A stretch of DNA of 64,000 bases from Syntrophobacter fumaroxidans MPOB (GCF_000014965.1 NC_008554.1:4328001-4392000); one strand, 5' to 3'; counted from the stretch's first letter, positions 46,583 through 55,541 are shown. Numbers and translations: made by a program. The notes: a model not told the origin generated them from the sequence alone.

Positions 46583-46622
46583 CGACCCTTCCGGGTCGTT
46601 TCGCGGCCCGCCTTCGAGGCGG
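46583..46622. terminator. Two hairpins between convergent genes, possible bidirectional terminators
   Basis: CGACCC (46583-46588)/GGGTCG (46593-46598) is followed by TTTCGC. CCGCC (46608-46612)/GGCGG (46618-46622) is followed by TTTC. They lie between the convergent methyltransferase and aminotransferase genes. The T-tracts are short. Confidence 0.4.
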
Positions 46623-46638
46623 TTTCAGGGACGCGGGC

Positions 46639-47994
46639 TCACGCCGCTGCGGAGCCGAACCGGGGCGCATCCCGTTGCGACTCCCGGGGGCTCGAGGCGA
46701 GGTAGAGCCGGATGTTGTGCGACAGGTTGTCGATGATGCCGCGGAACTCGGCCTCATCCTGTTCCAGCAGAGTCATGCGGAAGCCCTGTAACTCGGTGTT
46801 GAAGGACGAGAGCGGAACCACGCAGATGCCGCTGGAAGCCAGAAGATAATAGACAAACCGCTTGTCCGGCTGCATGTCGCCGTCGCGCGTCAGTTCCTCA
46901 ACCAGGTTTCCGGCGTCACGGATGCCGATGGGCAGGGTTTGCCGACCGTTCAGCACTCCGTCTTCGAACACCACGCTCATGTAAAAAGCTCCGTCGGAGC
47001 GGTTGACCAGGACTCCGGGAACGTTCTTCAGCTGTTCGTGGGCCAGGTTCGAGAGCCTCTCGTAGCGTCGACGCCTTTCCTCCAGCCAGCCTTCGTATTC
47101 GGGATGCCCGAAGATACGCGGGATGGCCTTCTGGGGCAGGGTGGTGGAACACACTTCCACCATCTTGGCGTTGTGGATGCTCCTCACGTACCGGGCGAAG
47201 TGCGGATCCTTGCCGGCATTGTAGAATTCGATCCATCCGCAGCGGGCTCCCGGCCAGGGCAGTTCCTTGGATATTCCTTTCATTGCGAGCCCGGGGACAT
47301 CCCCGATGATTTCGGCGAGCGGCTTCGCTTTCCGGCCGTTGTATACCAGGTTCTGATAAATCTCGTCCGCAATGATGAACAGATCGAACTCGCCGGCGAT
47401 GGCGACGATCTCGCGCAAGATGCTTTCCGGGTAGACGGCTCCGGTGGGATTGTCCGGATTGATGAGCAGAATGCCGGCCACGGAAGGGTTGTATTTCACC
47501 CGGCGGCGCAGTTCCCGGGTGTCCGGGTACCAGTGGTCGTGAGGATCGAGAGGATAGGAAACCGGGGGCTGGCCGGCGTGGGCTGCTTCGGATGCCGAGT
47601 GCGTGGTGTAGGTGGGCGAAGGCGTGATGATGCGGGCGGTGCTTCGAAGAAGCCCGTAGACTTTGGTGATGGCTTCGCCCAGACCGTTGAAAAAGACGAT
47701 GTCTTCCGGTGTGATGCGCACGCCGCCGTTACGGTTGTTTCGCCGTGCCAGGAATTCACGGGTTTCCAGGATTCCCTGCGTCGGGCAGTAACCGTAGGAG
47801 CCATCCTGCATGGCCAGGTCGGCAACGATTGCCTTCATCCACGCAGGAATCTTCTCACCCTTGGCCACCGGATCGCCGATGTTTTCCAGGTTGACCTTGA
47901 CCCCCATTTGCTGCAGTTTTTCGGCTATTCCAATGATGTTGCGGATCTCGTATGTCAGTTTGCCGGCGCCCTTGTGTACGATGTCGGTTCGCAT
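46639..47994 (-). CDS. PLP-dependent class I/II aminotransferase
   Basis: A 451-aa aminotransferase, a little longer than the usual 400. It has GSYGYCPTQGILETREFLARR, INPDNPTGAVYPESIL, IADEIYQNLVYNG and the PLP-Lys motif AMKGISKELPWPGARCGW. The substrate-side Arg occurs in the C-terminal LQGFRMTLL. GAGGGGG lies 3 nt before ATG 47994. It is preceded by a Trp-containing leader peptide and attenuator-like hairpins (48058-48226), which suggests control by aromatic amino acid supply. I infer an aromatic amino acid transaminase; alanine or aspartate is possible. Confidence 0.85.
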   Translation of the reverse strand: MRTDIVHKGAGKLTYEIRNIIGIAEKLQQMGVKVNLENIGDPVAKGEKIPAWMKAIVADLAMQDGSYGYCPTQGILETREFLARRNNRNGGVRITPEDIVFFNGLGEAITKVYGLLRSTARIITPSPTYTTHSASEAAHAGQPPVSYPLDPHDHWYPDTRELRRRVKYNPSVAGILLINPDNPTGAVYPESILREIVAIAGEFDLFIIADEIYQNLVYNGRKAKPLAEIIGDVPGLAMKGISKELPWPGARCGWIEFYNAGKDPHFARYVRSIHNAKMVEVCSTTLPQKAIPRIFGHPEYEGWLEERRRRYERLSNLAHEQLKNVPGVLVNRSDGAFYMSVVFEDGVLNGRQTLPIGIRDAGNLVEELTRDGDMQPDKRFVYYLLASSGICVVPLSSFNTELQGFRMTLLEQDEAEFRGIIDNLSHNIRLYLASSPRESQRDAPRFGSAAA

Positions 47995-48057
47995 GATCCC
48001 CCTCGCTCCTGGTTTCGTCTCGCCGCGGTGTGCCCCGGACTCCATCGCCTCAAAATG

Positions 48058-48123
48058 AAAAAGGCCGCGAGTCCTTCGCAGCCCCTCAAACAAAAAGGGC
48101 TGCGTCCGTCTGCCCGCAGCCCT
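48058..48123 (-). promoter_or_regulatory. Attenuator-like alternative hairpins in the aminotransferase leader
   Basis: On the minus strand, in order: AGGGCTGCG (48123-48115), CGCAGCCCT with TTTTT after it (48104-48096), GGGGCTGCGA (48085-48076), TCGCGGCC (48070-48063) and TTTTT (48062-48058). The first can pair with the second, the second with the third and the third with the fourth, so these pairings exclude each other, the layout of transcription attenuators. A fifth piece, GCAGCCCT inside the leader peptide (48191-48184), can pair with the first. Read on the plus strand, 48096-48141 is an ordinary terminator with a long T-tract. Confidence 0.6.
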
Positions 48124-48166
48124 GAGTTTTCGTTTTTTTTTGGAGATTAGACCGTTCGCTCTCCTC

Positions 48167-48226
48167 TCAGAACCACGGGCCGCAGGGCTGCCAACGCCGC
48201 CGCGGCGCTGCTAGCCAGACACGCAT
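48167..48226 (-). CDS. Candidate leader peptide, 19 aa with three Trp
   Basis: The frame from ATG 48226 to TGA 48167 reads MRVWLAAPRRRWQPCGPWF. Three of 19 residues are Trp and one is Phe, far above average. It precedes the attenuator-like hairpins and the aminotransferase. The Shine-Dalgarno is weak (GAG about 7 nt upstream). A -10-like TAAAAT lies at 48260-48255. Two copies of CTCTCACAT on the plus strand, at 48278-48286 and 48294-48302, are spaced 16 bp and may be operator sites. Confidence 0.45.
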   Translation of the reverse strand: MRVWLAAPRRRWQPCGPWF

Positions 48227-48656
48227 TCCAGGCTCTGTGGCAGAGAGTGTACATATTTTACCTCAACTGTTTGACTTCTCTCACATGTCAATGCTCTCAC
48301 ATAACACGAACATTAATGGATGTCACGCCCAAAAAAGCCCCCACCGTCAATATTCGCCCGGCGAACGCCGGGCATCGCAGCCTCGGCGCAAGCAGACCCG
48401 AAATCCTTGCCCCGCCCGGTGTCTTGCCGGGACCGGGATGGAAGAGCCGTACCGGCGGAAAAAGCCGCCGGCTCTCCCATCGGAGCCCGCGAGGGCTTTC
48501 CGCCCGGCATGCCGGGGCATTCCGCCGAATTCGCCGCCGTGTCCCGCGTTGCCGGGGATAACTTCCGCCAGTGTCTTCTCCGATACGACCGCCTGCCGTC
48601 AGACCGCCTGAGCCGGATATCCTTGAGGGGACATGCGGCGGATGCCCGTTCGGGCT

Positions 48657-49139
48657 TCAAACCACCGTGACGGGGCATGAGGCGCCTTTGATGAGTTCAT
48701 CCACGGGCGCCCCGAAAAACCGCTTCACCCAGGCGGGCCTTTGGGATCGCGTTGTCACAACGAGGGACGGCTTCCTCGCCTTGACCGCTTCCAGGCAGAT
48801 GATCGCGAACTGACCCACCTGGACGTGTGTCTTGACTTCGATTCCTTCCTTCTCGGCCCGTTCGGCAATTTCCTCCGCGTGCTCCCAGCCTTCTTTCTCG
48901 TGCTTTTCCAGCACCTTGGCTTCGACGGACTCCCTCAGCTCACCGAAAAGCCTCTGGTCGGCATCGACCATGTAGCGGGCCAGATTGGAGTCTGCGACGT
49001 AGACTACAAGTAATTTCTTGATTTCTCGAGCTTTTTCGATTGCCACATCGATGGCTCTTTCGGATCTTCTGAATGTGGAGAGAGCCAGCATCACGCAACC
49101 TTCCATGCTTTTTCCTGCAATACCGGGTGGTTGAGTCAT
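48657..49139 (-). CDS. Universal stress protein, UspA family
   Basis: A 160-aa UspA-like protein: AIDVAIEKAREIKKLLVVYVADSNL, helical middle region (EELAEKVLEKHEKEGWEHAEEIAERAEKEGIEV-like, charged), then PSLVVTTRSQRPAW and the ending GAPVDELIKGASCPVTVV. The ATP-binding G-x2-G-x9-G(S/T) signature is not intact: only the distal region is clear, so ATP binding is doubtful. GGAGGAAGTC precedes ATG 49139. A minisatellite-like repeat lies 340 bp upstream. Confidence 0.8.
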   Translation of the reverse strand: MTQPPGIAGKSMEGCVMLALSTFRRSERAIDVAIEKAREIKKLLVVYVADSNLARYMVDADQRLFGELRESVEAKVLEKHEKEGWEHAEEIAERAEKEGIEVKTHVQVGQFAIICLEAVKARKPSLVVTTRSQRPAWVKRFFGAPVDELIKGASCPVTVV

Positions 49140-49478
49140 GACTTCCTCCATCGGCAAAGCATATGATGAGGTGAACGCGGGAAAACCCTGACGGAACGAT
49201 GGTGCCGACAACGGAGACAACAACGCAGGATTGCCTCCGTATCGGTGATCGGTCGCCCGCCTGCACCGCAGTCGCAAAGAGCCGCGATCGGAGCGAACGG
49301 ACTGCTCCATCCACGTTTGGAACCGGTCGCCGGACCCGTGCCGGACGTCACCGGGAAACCGCGGACGCGGAGGTGCCTGGCCAAAGGGACGGGGAGCGGC
49401 GCTCCACCGCCGCGAAAACGCGCCCCTTCGCCAAGGCCGGTCACGAGCAAAGGTTAACCGTGGCACCTGCCGCTTGCA

Positions 49479-49585
49479 AGGGAAATTCGAGGACAGGGAA
49501 ATTCGAAGACGACAGGGAAATTCGAAGACGACAGGGAAATTCGAGGACAGGGAAATTCGAAGACGACAGGGAAATTCGAGGATGA
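49479..49585. repeat. Tandem minisatellite of 16/19-bp units
   Basis: Units AGGGAAATTCGAGGAC (16 bp) and AGGGAAATTCGAAGACGAC (19 bp) alternate: starts at 49479, 49495, 49514, 49533, 49549 and a last partial one at 49568. The two forms differ by an indel of GAC and an A/G change. The region encodes nothing. It sits in the 1,023-bp gene-free spacer 49140-50162, upstream of the usp gene. Confidence 0.85.
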
Positions 49586-49781
49586 TTTCGGGCACATGGG
49601 GGGGAAACGGCGCGGATATCCGCGGCCCTTCGAACTTTTGGACTTCGTTTACCCATCGTGTTTGTTCTGCTGCGCCCACTCCCGCGCGTTTGATCTTGCA
49701 CGCTTTCCGGTTTCCACTAGAATGTCCCGCAAGCGGGAAAATGCTTTGCCGTGAGGAGGGATTCAAGTCCTCATGCGGAGG

Positions 49782-49922
49782 TGCGTATAAGATTACACGA
49801 CACCTGCCCGGCGGGAGGACATGCGGGCGGGGATAAACCCGCCCCTCGTACGGGCTGATGTGCCGGTCAGACGAGAGGGGGACTTTATGCCCTCCCGTCC
49901 TATGCACTCGTCTTGAACGCAA
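49782..49922. repeat. TIR-bounded intergenic element, copy 4
   Basis: The ends are TGCGTATAAGATT (49782-49794) and the reverse complement of TTGCGTTCAAGACGA. Inside it carries GCGGGCGGGGATAAACCCGCCC, here shown in parts as an inverted GGGCGGG...CCCGCCC pair, and GACTTTATGCCCTCCCGTCC, the inverse of the block in copies 1 and 2. Confidence 0.55.
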
Positions 49923-49940
49923 TTGCCCGTGGCCCCGGCG

Positions 49941-49985
49941 TCACCCGCGAAGCATGAAAACGACTCACCTGGGAGTCTATTTCCC
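49941..49985. repeat. Hairpin module shared with 17954-17998
   Basis: CACCCGCGAAGCATGAAAAC followed by GACTCACCTGGGAGTC hairpin and TATTTC. It is the reverse complement of 17954-17998 with few changes and abuts copy 4 of the element. Confidence 0.55.
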
Positions 49986-50066
49986 ACTGAGCGAGGTATC
50001 ACGGGATCGGCCCCCGGCAACGAAAATCACCCGGGGCTCACAGCGGAGCATGAAAACCGCCGCTTA

Positions 50067-50125
50067 CATTCCCGCGCAGGCGGAAACTCGAGAAGACAGG
50101 CCGGCTTTCCGTTCCTGCGGGAATG
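50067..50125. repeat. Extragenic inverted repeat, CATTCCCGC type
   Basis: CATTCCCGC (50067-50075) and GCGGGAATG (50117-50125) are inverted copies of a kind of extragenic repeat often seen in proteobacteria. It lies 38 bp before a gene start, so it is in that gene's leader. Confidence 0.55.
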
Positions 50126-50162
50126 ACGGTCACACCTATCCACGAAAGAGAGGAGGATCGGG

Positions 50163-52268
50163 ATGAGGAACGTCTCTTCGTTGTTTGCGATATTCTTCCT
50201 TTGGGCATTGCCGTGCTCCGCTCAGATGGCTCCCGTGCCGTCCGAGCCGCTGCCCGTGCGGAAGGTTGTTTTTTACAAGCATGGCATGGGCTATGTCGAG
50301 AGGGAAGGGAAGATCAAGGGTAACGCCACCCTCTCGCTGGCGTTTCGGTCCGACCAGATGAAAGATCTTTTGACCAGCTTCTTTGCGGTGGATCTGGGGG
50401 GCGGCAAGATTTCATCGGTCCGGTACGAAACCCGGGACCCGCTTTCCAGGCAGCTCAAGGATATTCTCATCACGGTGCCCGAGCAGACGGCGCTCAGCCA
50501 GTTCCTGGCCCAGCTCAAGGGTGCCCGTCTGACGGCCAAGGCGGCCGGAGAGGTAGTCGAGGGCCGCATTCTGGGCATCGAGCCGGTCTCGGAGGTGGTC
50601 GGCGGCCAGGAGGTCCGGAAAGGCTACCGGCTGGTGCTCCTGACCGATGCCGGTCCCATCCGGTCGCTTGATCTGTTCGGCATTTCCGAGTTCATGCTGG
50701 CCGATGACGCGCTTCAGCGGGATCTGCGCAGGCTGCTCGATCTTTCCCTCGACAGCAAGTACACCAACCGCAAGAAGCTGACGTTGAGTGCCGCGGGGCA
50801 GGGGGAGCGACTGCTGCGCATCGGCTATCTCATCGAGATGCCCATCTGGAAATGTTCCTACCGCGTCATATTCGACGAGAAGAAGAAGGATGCCGCTCCG
50901 CTCCTCCAGGGCTGGGCACTGGCCGAAAACACCACCGAAGACGACTGGCAGGATGTGACGATTTCCTTTGTCGCCGGGAATCCGCTCTCCTACGTGATGG
51001 ATTTGTATTCGCCCTACTACGTGCGACGCCCCCAGGTGCAAATCCCGGGCTTTCAGGACCTGGCGGTGGACTGGGGTGCGTCTTCGTCGCCCGATCTGAT
51101 CGAGGAAGATGAGGCGCCGATGGTGAGGGAGGAGCGGCCAGGCCCGGCACGGAAGGCAAAACGGTCCGCGCCCGCGGGGGCGGCCCAGAGCATGGATCGG
51201 GCCGGAGCTCTCCCGGCCCCGGCCCCGGGCGCCGCTCCTGCCAGGCCGATGGGAGAGCTTCTGGCTTCGAGCACCGGCGACGAGGCCCAGGGAACGCAAG
51301 TCGGAGAGCTCTTCAGTTTCGAAGCCAGGGAAAAGGTCTCCATTCCCCGCGGTCAGGCCGCCATGGTTCCGATCCTCTCAAAGCAGATCAACGGCCGCCG
51401 TCTCGCCTATTACAAGAGGGCTTTCTCGTCCAGGGTCACCAACGCGTTCGTGATGCGCAACGACACCGACGTGACGCTGGAAGCCGGGGCGGTCACATTC
51501 TTCGAGGGCAGCACCTCTCTTGGGGAGGGCATACTCAACCACACGCTCCCCCCGGGGAGCCAGGAGGTCGTCCCATACGCCCTGGACCCCTCGGTGGACG
51601 TCGTGCCGCAGCATAAGACCCTGCGTGAACCGCACTTCAAAGGCCGCCTCGTGGACGGCATCCTCACGCTCACCTGTGTCGAGACCCTCACCAGCACCTG
51701 GAAAATCGTCAACCGCGGCAAGGAACCGGTCACGCTGTGGCTGAACCAGCCCAAGAACGCCGGTTTCCGACTGGGCAAGCCCGAAAAGCCGCTCAAGGAG
51801 GTGGACAACCACTACCGCTTCGAGGTGCCGCTCAAGGCCGGAGAAACGACGGATTTCGTGGTCGAGGAGAAACGCGACGTTCGGGAAACGGTGCAACTGG
51901 CAAAGAGCAGTGAAGATCAGATCCGTTTCTACGCGTCGCAGCGGTATCTGTCGGGGGGTGCCAGGGCGTTCATGAAGGATCTCGGTGACCTGATGGCTCA
52001 GAGAGCCGCCCTTCAACGGCAGATCGACGACTGGAATCAGCAGGTTCAGCGCCTGAGCGACGAACAGTCACGCGTGCGGTCCAACCTCGGCTCGCTGCGT
52101 TCGGACCAGCCCAAGGAGCAGGAATTGCGGGCCAAATGGGTTGCTGCCCTCGCCTCCAACGAGGAGCACCTCACGGACCGGCGGGGAAAACTCGACGAGG
52201 CCGGCGTCAAGATCCGCCGGTTGGAAGACGAAGTGGCCAGGAAAATCCGCGAGTACAAGGACGAGTAG
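50163..52268 (+). CDS. DUF4139-like exported protein with coiled-coil C-terminus
   Basis: A 701-aa protein with a signal peptide (SSLFAIFFLWALPCSAQ). The N-terminal half has repeated beta strands (VRKVVFYKHGMGYVEREG, LTSFFAVDLGGGKISSVRYE). A Pro/Ala-rich linker spans about 315-375. The DUF4139-like domain covers about 375-590 (RRLAYYKRAFSSRVTNAFVMRNDTD, TSTWKIVNRGKEPVTLWLNQP). A long amphipathic coiled coil closes the protein (AQRAALQRQIDDWNQQVQRLSDEQ). The function is unknown; such proteins are periplasmic or surface. GAGAGGAGG lies upstream of the ATG. It stands alone. Confidence 0.75.
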   Translation: MRNVSSLFAIFFLWALPCSAQMAPVPSEPLPVRKVVFYKHGMGYVEREGKIKGNATLSLAFRSDQMKDLLTSFFAVDLGGGKISSVRYETRDPLSRQLKDILITVPEQTALSQFLAQLKGARLTAKAAGEVVEGRILGIEPVSEVVGGQEVRKGYRLVLLTDAGPIRSLDLFGISEFMLADDALQRDLRRLLDLSLDSKYTNRKKLTLSAAGQGERLLRIGYLIEMPIWKCSYRVIFDEKKKDAAPLLQGWALAENTTEDDWQDVTISFVAGNPLSYVMDLYSPYYVRRPQVQIPGFQDLAVDWGASSSPDLIEEDEAPMVREERPGPARKAKRSAPAGAAQSMDRAGALPAPAPGAAPARPMGELLASSTGDEAQGTQVGELFSFEAREKVSIPRGQAAMVPILSKQINGRRLAYYKRAFSSRVTNAFVMRNDTDVTLEAGAVTFFEGSTSLGEGILNHTLPPGSQEVVPYALDPSVDVVPQHKTLREPHFKGRLVDGILTLTCVETLTSTWKIVNRGKEPVTLWLNQPKNAGFRLGKPEKPLKEVDNHYRFEVPLKAGETTDFVVEEKRDVRETVQLAKSSEDQIRFYASQRYLSGGARAFMKDLGDLMAQRAALQRQIDDWNQQVQRLSDEQSRVRSNLGSLRSDQPKEQELRAKWVAALASNEEHLTDRRGKLDEAGVKIRRLEDEVARKIREYKDE

Positions 52269-52336
52269 CTCCCCCGGCCCGGTCGTCGCAACCCGGAGGC
52301 GCCTGTGCGTCATGGTGTGCGTGAGGAGAAGGAGGA

Positions 52337-52354
52337 CGCCGGCATTCGCCGGCG
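52337..52354. terminator. Hairpin between convergent genes
   Basis: CGCCGGC (52337-52343)/GCCGGCG (52348-52354), with loop ATTC, lies between the DUF4139-like gene and the convergent sensor gene. The T-tract is absent. Confidence 0.35.
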
Positions 52355-52363
52355 CGGGAGGTT

Positions 52364-53290
52364 CTACTTCGTTGCCTCGAACTTTCTGCTGCGCACGGCT
52401 TCCTGCAGGCCGGTCAGGATTTCTTCGCACTGGGCGGCCACTTTTCTTTTCCTTCCGAGGGAGAGCTCGAACGATTTGACGTTGGTGTTCAGGCGCGAGA
52501 GCCTGATCACCTCGGCGGTGACCGCTTGGAAGTCGGCGTAGGCTGCGGCGGCCTCCCGTAACGCAGGCCGATTCGCTTCGGGAACGACGATTTCGAGTTC
52601 CTTCAAAGATTCCTTGACCGATTCCTCATGGAGCCGTATTTCCTTTTCGATCCGATCCATTTCGGCAGGGTCCGAGGCGGCGATATGGGGCGGGAGCAGG
52701 AAGTAGACCTTGAATCCCGCCCTGAGGGCTTCCCAGGCGAGCGTCTGTGCCTGGCCGCCCTGAACGGTGAGCGGAAGATTTCTGCCGAGATCCGCGAGGC
52801 TGCGCTCGAACCGCTCCAGGGTCTTCCCGCCTTCGTTGAAAGAGAGGGCCGATGCCTTCAGGTTGGTATTCTCCACCGCATACTCGAGGATCTGCTTGTC
52901 AAGGCTGCGCATTTCCGACCAGCAGGTGTTGAACTCCTCATAAAGCGCCGTTTCCCTGGTCAATCGATCCTGCTCGATGATGCGGCCGAGCTCCACGCGG
53001 TCGCGTTCGACGGCGTCCGCCATCTGCCTGGACTGTTCTGCGAGGGTCCTGGACAATTCGTCCGTGACCGCCATGACCGCGCCCTTTTCGATATCCACCG
53101 ACTTCAGAAGGTTGATTCTCATCCCGGACAGAAGGTCTTCCTTCTTGATCAGTCTGTGGACCTGGCTCTCGAGGCCGTCGTCGGCGGTCTTGAACTTGAA
53201 GCCGATGAAGGCCAGCAACAGCAGAAGAAAGACACCGCTGAGCAGGGACAGCTTGAGCCCCGCTCCATGGGAAGAGGATTCGTTGCTCAT
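52364..53290 (-). CDS. 4HB-type sensory protein with one membrane helix
   Basis: A 308-aa protein with an N-terminal helix (LSLLSGVFLLLLLAFIGFKF) and a long helical extracytoplasmic domain of the four-helix-bundle (4HB_MCP-like) type. There is no HAMP, kinase or methyl-accepting domain after it. It ends in a basic helix (RKRKVAAQCEEILTGLQEAV). It may sense a ligand for another protein or be a truncated receptor. GGAGG lies 9 nt before ATG 53290. Confidence 0.65.
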   Translation of the reverse strand: MSNESSSHGAGLKLSLLSGVFLLLLLAFIGFKFKTADDGLESQVHRLIKKEDLLSGMRINLLKSVDIEKGAVMAVTDELSRTLAEQSRQMADAVERDRVELGRIIEQDRLTRETALYEEFNTCWSEMRSLDKQILEYAVENTNLKASALSFNEGGKTLERFERSLADLGRNLPLTVQGGQAQTLAWEALRAGFKVYFLLPPHIAASDPAEMDRIEKEIRLHEESVKESLKELEIVVPEANRPALREAAAAYADFQAVTAEVIRLSRLNTNVKSFELSLGRKRKVAAQCEEILTGLQEAVRSRKFEATK

Positions 53291-53474
53291 TTTCACGGAC
53301 CTCCAGCGTTCGGGGTGGCGTATTCGCACAATCGGCCAAAGGACCATCGGGGCGCCCGGGCTTCCACAGTCCCCGCTCCACCGGCGCGAATGAAACGACC
53401 CAGGGGAACGTTCGCCGGGGGAGCGGCCCGCAATCCGGTCCTCACGGGATTTGCAGTCCCGGACCGCGCTCCCG

Positions 53475-55397
53475 CTATATCGCTATCTGCAGGCCAAGCT
53501 CGACCACCCGGTCCGGAGGAATATCGAAGTAAGCGGTCGGGGTTCCTGCATTCCTCGACATGTAGACAAACAGCGCTTTGCGCCATTGCATCATTTTCGA
53601 ATCGCCCCCGGTCAGCAGCGATTCCCTCCCGAGATAGTAGGACGTCCTGGCGGGGTCGGTAACGATGCCCTGCATGGAAGCAAGGCGCATGATCGTCGGA
53701 ATGTTCGGCGTTTCCATGAATCCGTACGATGCAATGATGCGGTAGAACCCTTGCCCCAGGTCCACGATGTGCAGTTTTTTCCTGTCCGGGACGGTGGGAG
53801 TGTCGGTGGAAGTGATGGAAAGAAGGATCACTTGTTCGTGCAGCACTTGGTTGTGTTTGTAATGATGCAGGAGCGAAACGGGTATTCCCATGGGCGAGAC
53901 CGACATGAAAATCGCGGTTCCGGGCACGCGGGGAGGATTGTGCCTGGCCACATCCTCAAGGAACAGATTTTCCGGGAGGCGGGAGCTCAATATCTTACGC
54001 GCCAGGGCCGCCCGGCCGTCCTTCCAGGTTATCATGGATGTCGCGACGATCGCCGCTATCGTGAGGGTAATCCACCCGCCGTCGAAAATCTTGAAGAGAT
54101 TCGCGCCGAAATACGACAGGTCGAAAAACAGAAACAGCACCAGGAGGGGGACGGCCCTGGCGAGCGACCATTTCCACGTCCTGGTGATGACGAAAAAGAA
54201 AAGGATCGAAGTGAGCGCCATGTCGGCGGTGACGGCGATTCCATACGCACCGGCAAGACCGCTCGATTTCTTGAACACAAGCACCAGCCCGAGGCAGGCG
54301 ATCATCAGCAGGTAGTTCACTTCGGGGATGTAGACCTGCCCGCGTGTCTCTCGTGAAGTGTGGATGATCCGCATGCGCGGACAAAACCCCAGTTGGATGG
54401 CCTGCTGCGTCAGGGAGAATACCCCCGAGATCATCGCCTGGGAAGCGATGACGGTGGCTATTGTGGAAAGGCAGACCATGGGATAGAGAAGCGTCCGGGG
54501 GACCAGCCCGTAAAAGGGATTGAAGGCGAAGTTAGGGTCGCTGAGAAGAAGGGCTCCCTGGCCGAAGTAGTTCAGCAGCAGAGCAGGAAAAGCCAGGCCG
54601 AGCCAGGAGAGCCGGATCGGGTTGCGCCCGAAGTGGCCCATGTCTGCATAAAGAGCTTCGCCGCCGGTGATGCAGAGCACCACCGAACCGAGCACAACGA
54701 CCCCCACGAACCGGTTGGCGGCGAAGAATTCGAAGGCGTACACCGGGTTGACCGCCAGCAGGATGTCCGGTCTATCCACGATCTTCCCGGCCCCCAGCGC
54801 GGCAATCGTGACGAACCACACGATCATGATCGGGCCGAACACATTGCCGATGACCCCGGTGCCGCGACGCTGTACGAGAAAGAGCGCAAGAAGCACCACG
54901 CAGGTGAGCGGGACCACCAGGGGTTTGGCGGCTTCGGTCGCCACTTCGAGCCCTTCGACGGCCGAAAGGACCGAAATGGCCGGCGTGATGACCCCGTCCC
55001 CATACAGGAGCGAAGCCCCGAGTGTTGCCGCAAAAGCCACCACCCCATGCAGCCTGGGCGAAATCCTGCCGCTGTCGCCGGGGATCAGGGCAAGCAGGGC
55101 GAAGATCCCGCCCATGCCGTGATTGTCCGCGCGCATGACGAACACGACGTACTTGACGCAGATCACCATGGTCATCGACCAGAAAACAAGGGAAAGCACG
55201 CCGAAGATGTTGGGCTCGTTCAGGGCGATGGCATGCGTTCCGTGGAAACACTCCCGGATCGAATAGAGCGGGCTCGTTCCGATGTCGCCGTACACGACGC
55301 CCAGGGAACCCAGTGCCAGTAAGAACGTGGTGGACGAGAACAACGGGCTGGACTTGTGCCCGTCCGAAGATTCGTTTGAATGGTTTTGCTTTTCCAT
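53475..55397 (-). CDS. kup: Potassium uptake protein Kup
   Basis: A 640-aa K+:H+ symporter with twelve membrane helices. GVVYGDIGTSPLYSIRECF and the motif GALYADMGHFGRNPI-like segment (EALYADMGHFG) are characteristic, as is the C-terminal cytosolic domain of about 180 residues. The length fits Kup (about 620-640 aa). No strong Shine-Dalgarno precedes the ATG at 55397; the start agrees with the family's N-terminal region. Neighbours do not explain its regulation. Confidence 0.95.
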   Translation of the reverse strand: MEKQNHSNESSDGHKSSPLFSSTTFLLALGSLGVVYGDIGTSPLYSIRECFHGTHAIALNEPNIFGVLSLVFWSMTMVICVKYVVFVMRADNHGMGGIFALLALIPGDSGRISPRLHGVVAFAATLGASLLYGDGVITPAISVLSAVEGLEVATEAAKPLVVPLTCVVLLALFLVQRRGTGVIGNVFGPIMIVWFVTIAALGAGKIVDRPDILLAVNPVYAFEFFAANRFVGVVVLGSVVLCITGGEALYADMGHFGRNPIRLSWLGLAFPALLLNYFGQGALLLSDPNFAFNPFYGLVPRTLLYPMVCLSTIATVIASQAMISGVFSLTQQAIQLGFCPRMRIIHTSRETRGQVYIPEVNYLLMIACLGLVLVFKKSSGLAGAYGIAVTADMALTSILFFFVITRTWKWSLARAVPLLVLFLFFDLSYFGANLFKIFDGGWITLTIAAIVATSMITWKDGRAALARKILSSRLPENLFLEDVARHNPPRVPGTAIFMSVSPMGIPVSLLHHYKHNQVLHEQVILLSITSTDTPTVPDRKKLHIVDLGQGFYRIIASYGFMETPNIPTIMRLASMQGIVTDPARTSYYLGRESLLTGGDSKMMQWRKALFVYMSRNAGTPTAYFDIPPDRVVELGLQIAI

Positions 55398-55541
55398 TGG
55401 TCAACTGATCCGGGATTCACATAATCGGAAATAGTCCCAGTCGAAAAAAGCGCTCGGATTCCCATGACCCCGTGGGCCCGTCAGGCGTCGCTTGTCCTGC
55501 CCGGCATGAACATTCCTTGATCGGGCCCCGGAGCGTCCCGC

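Noticed and set aside
49451-49460. GGTTAACC as another GntR site
   Set aside because: Only the 6-bp GTTAAC core is shared; the flanks do not match TTGTTAACAA.
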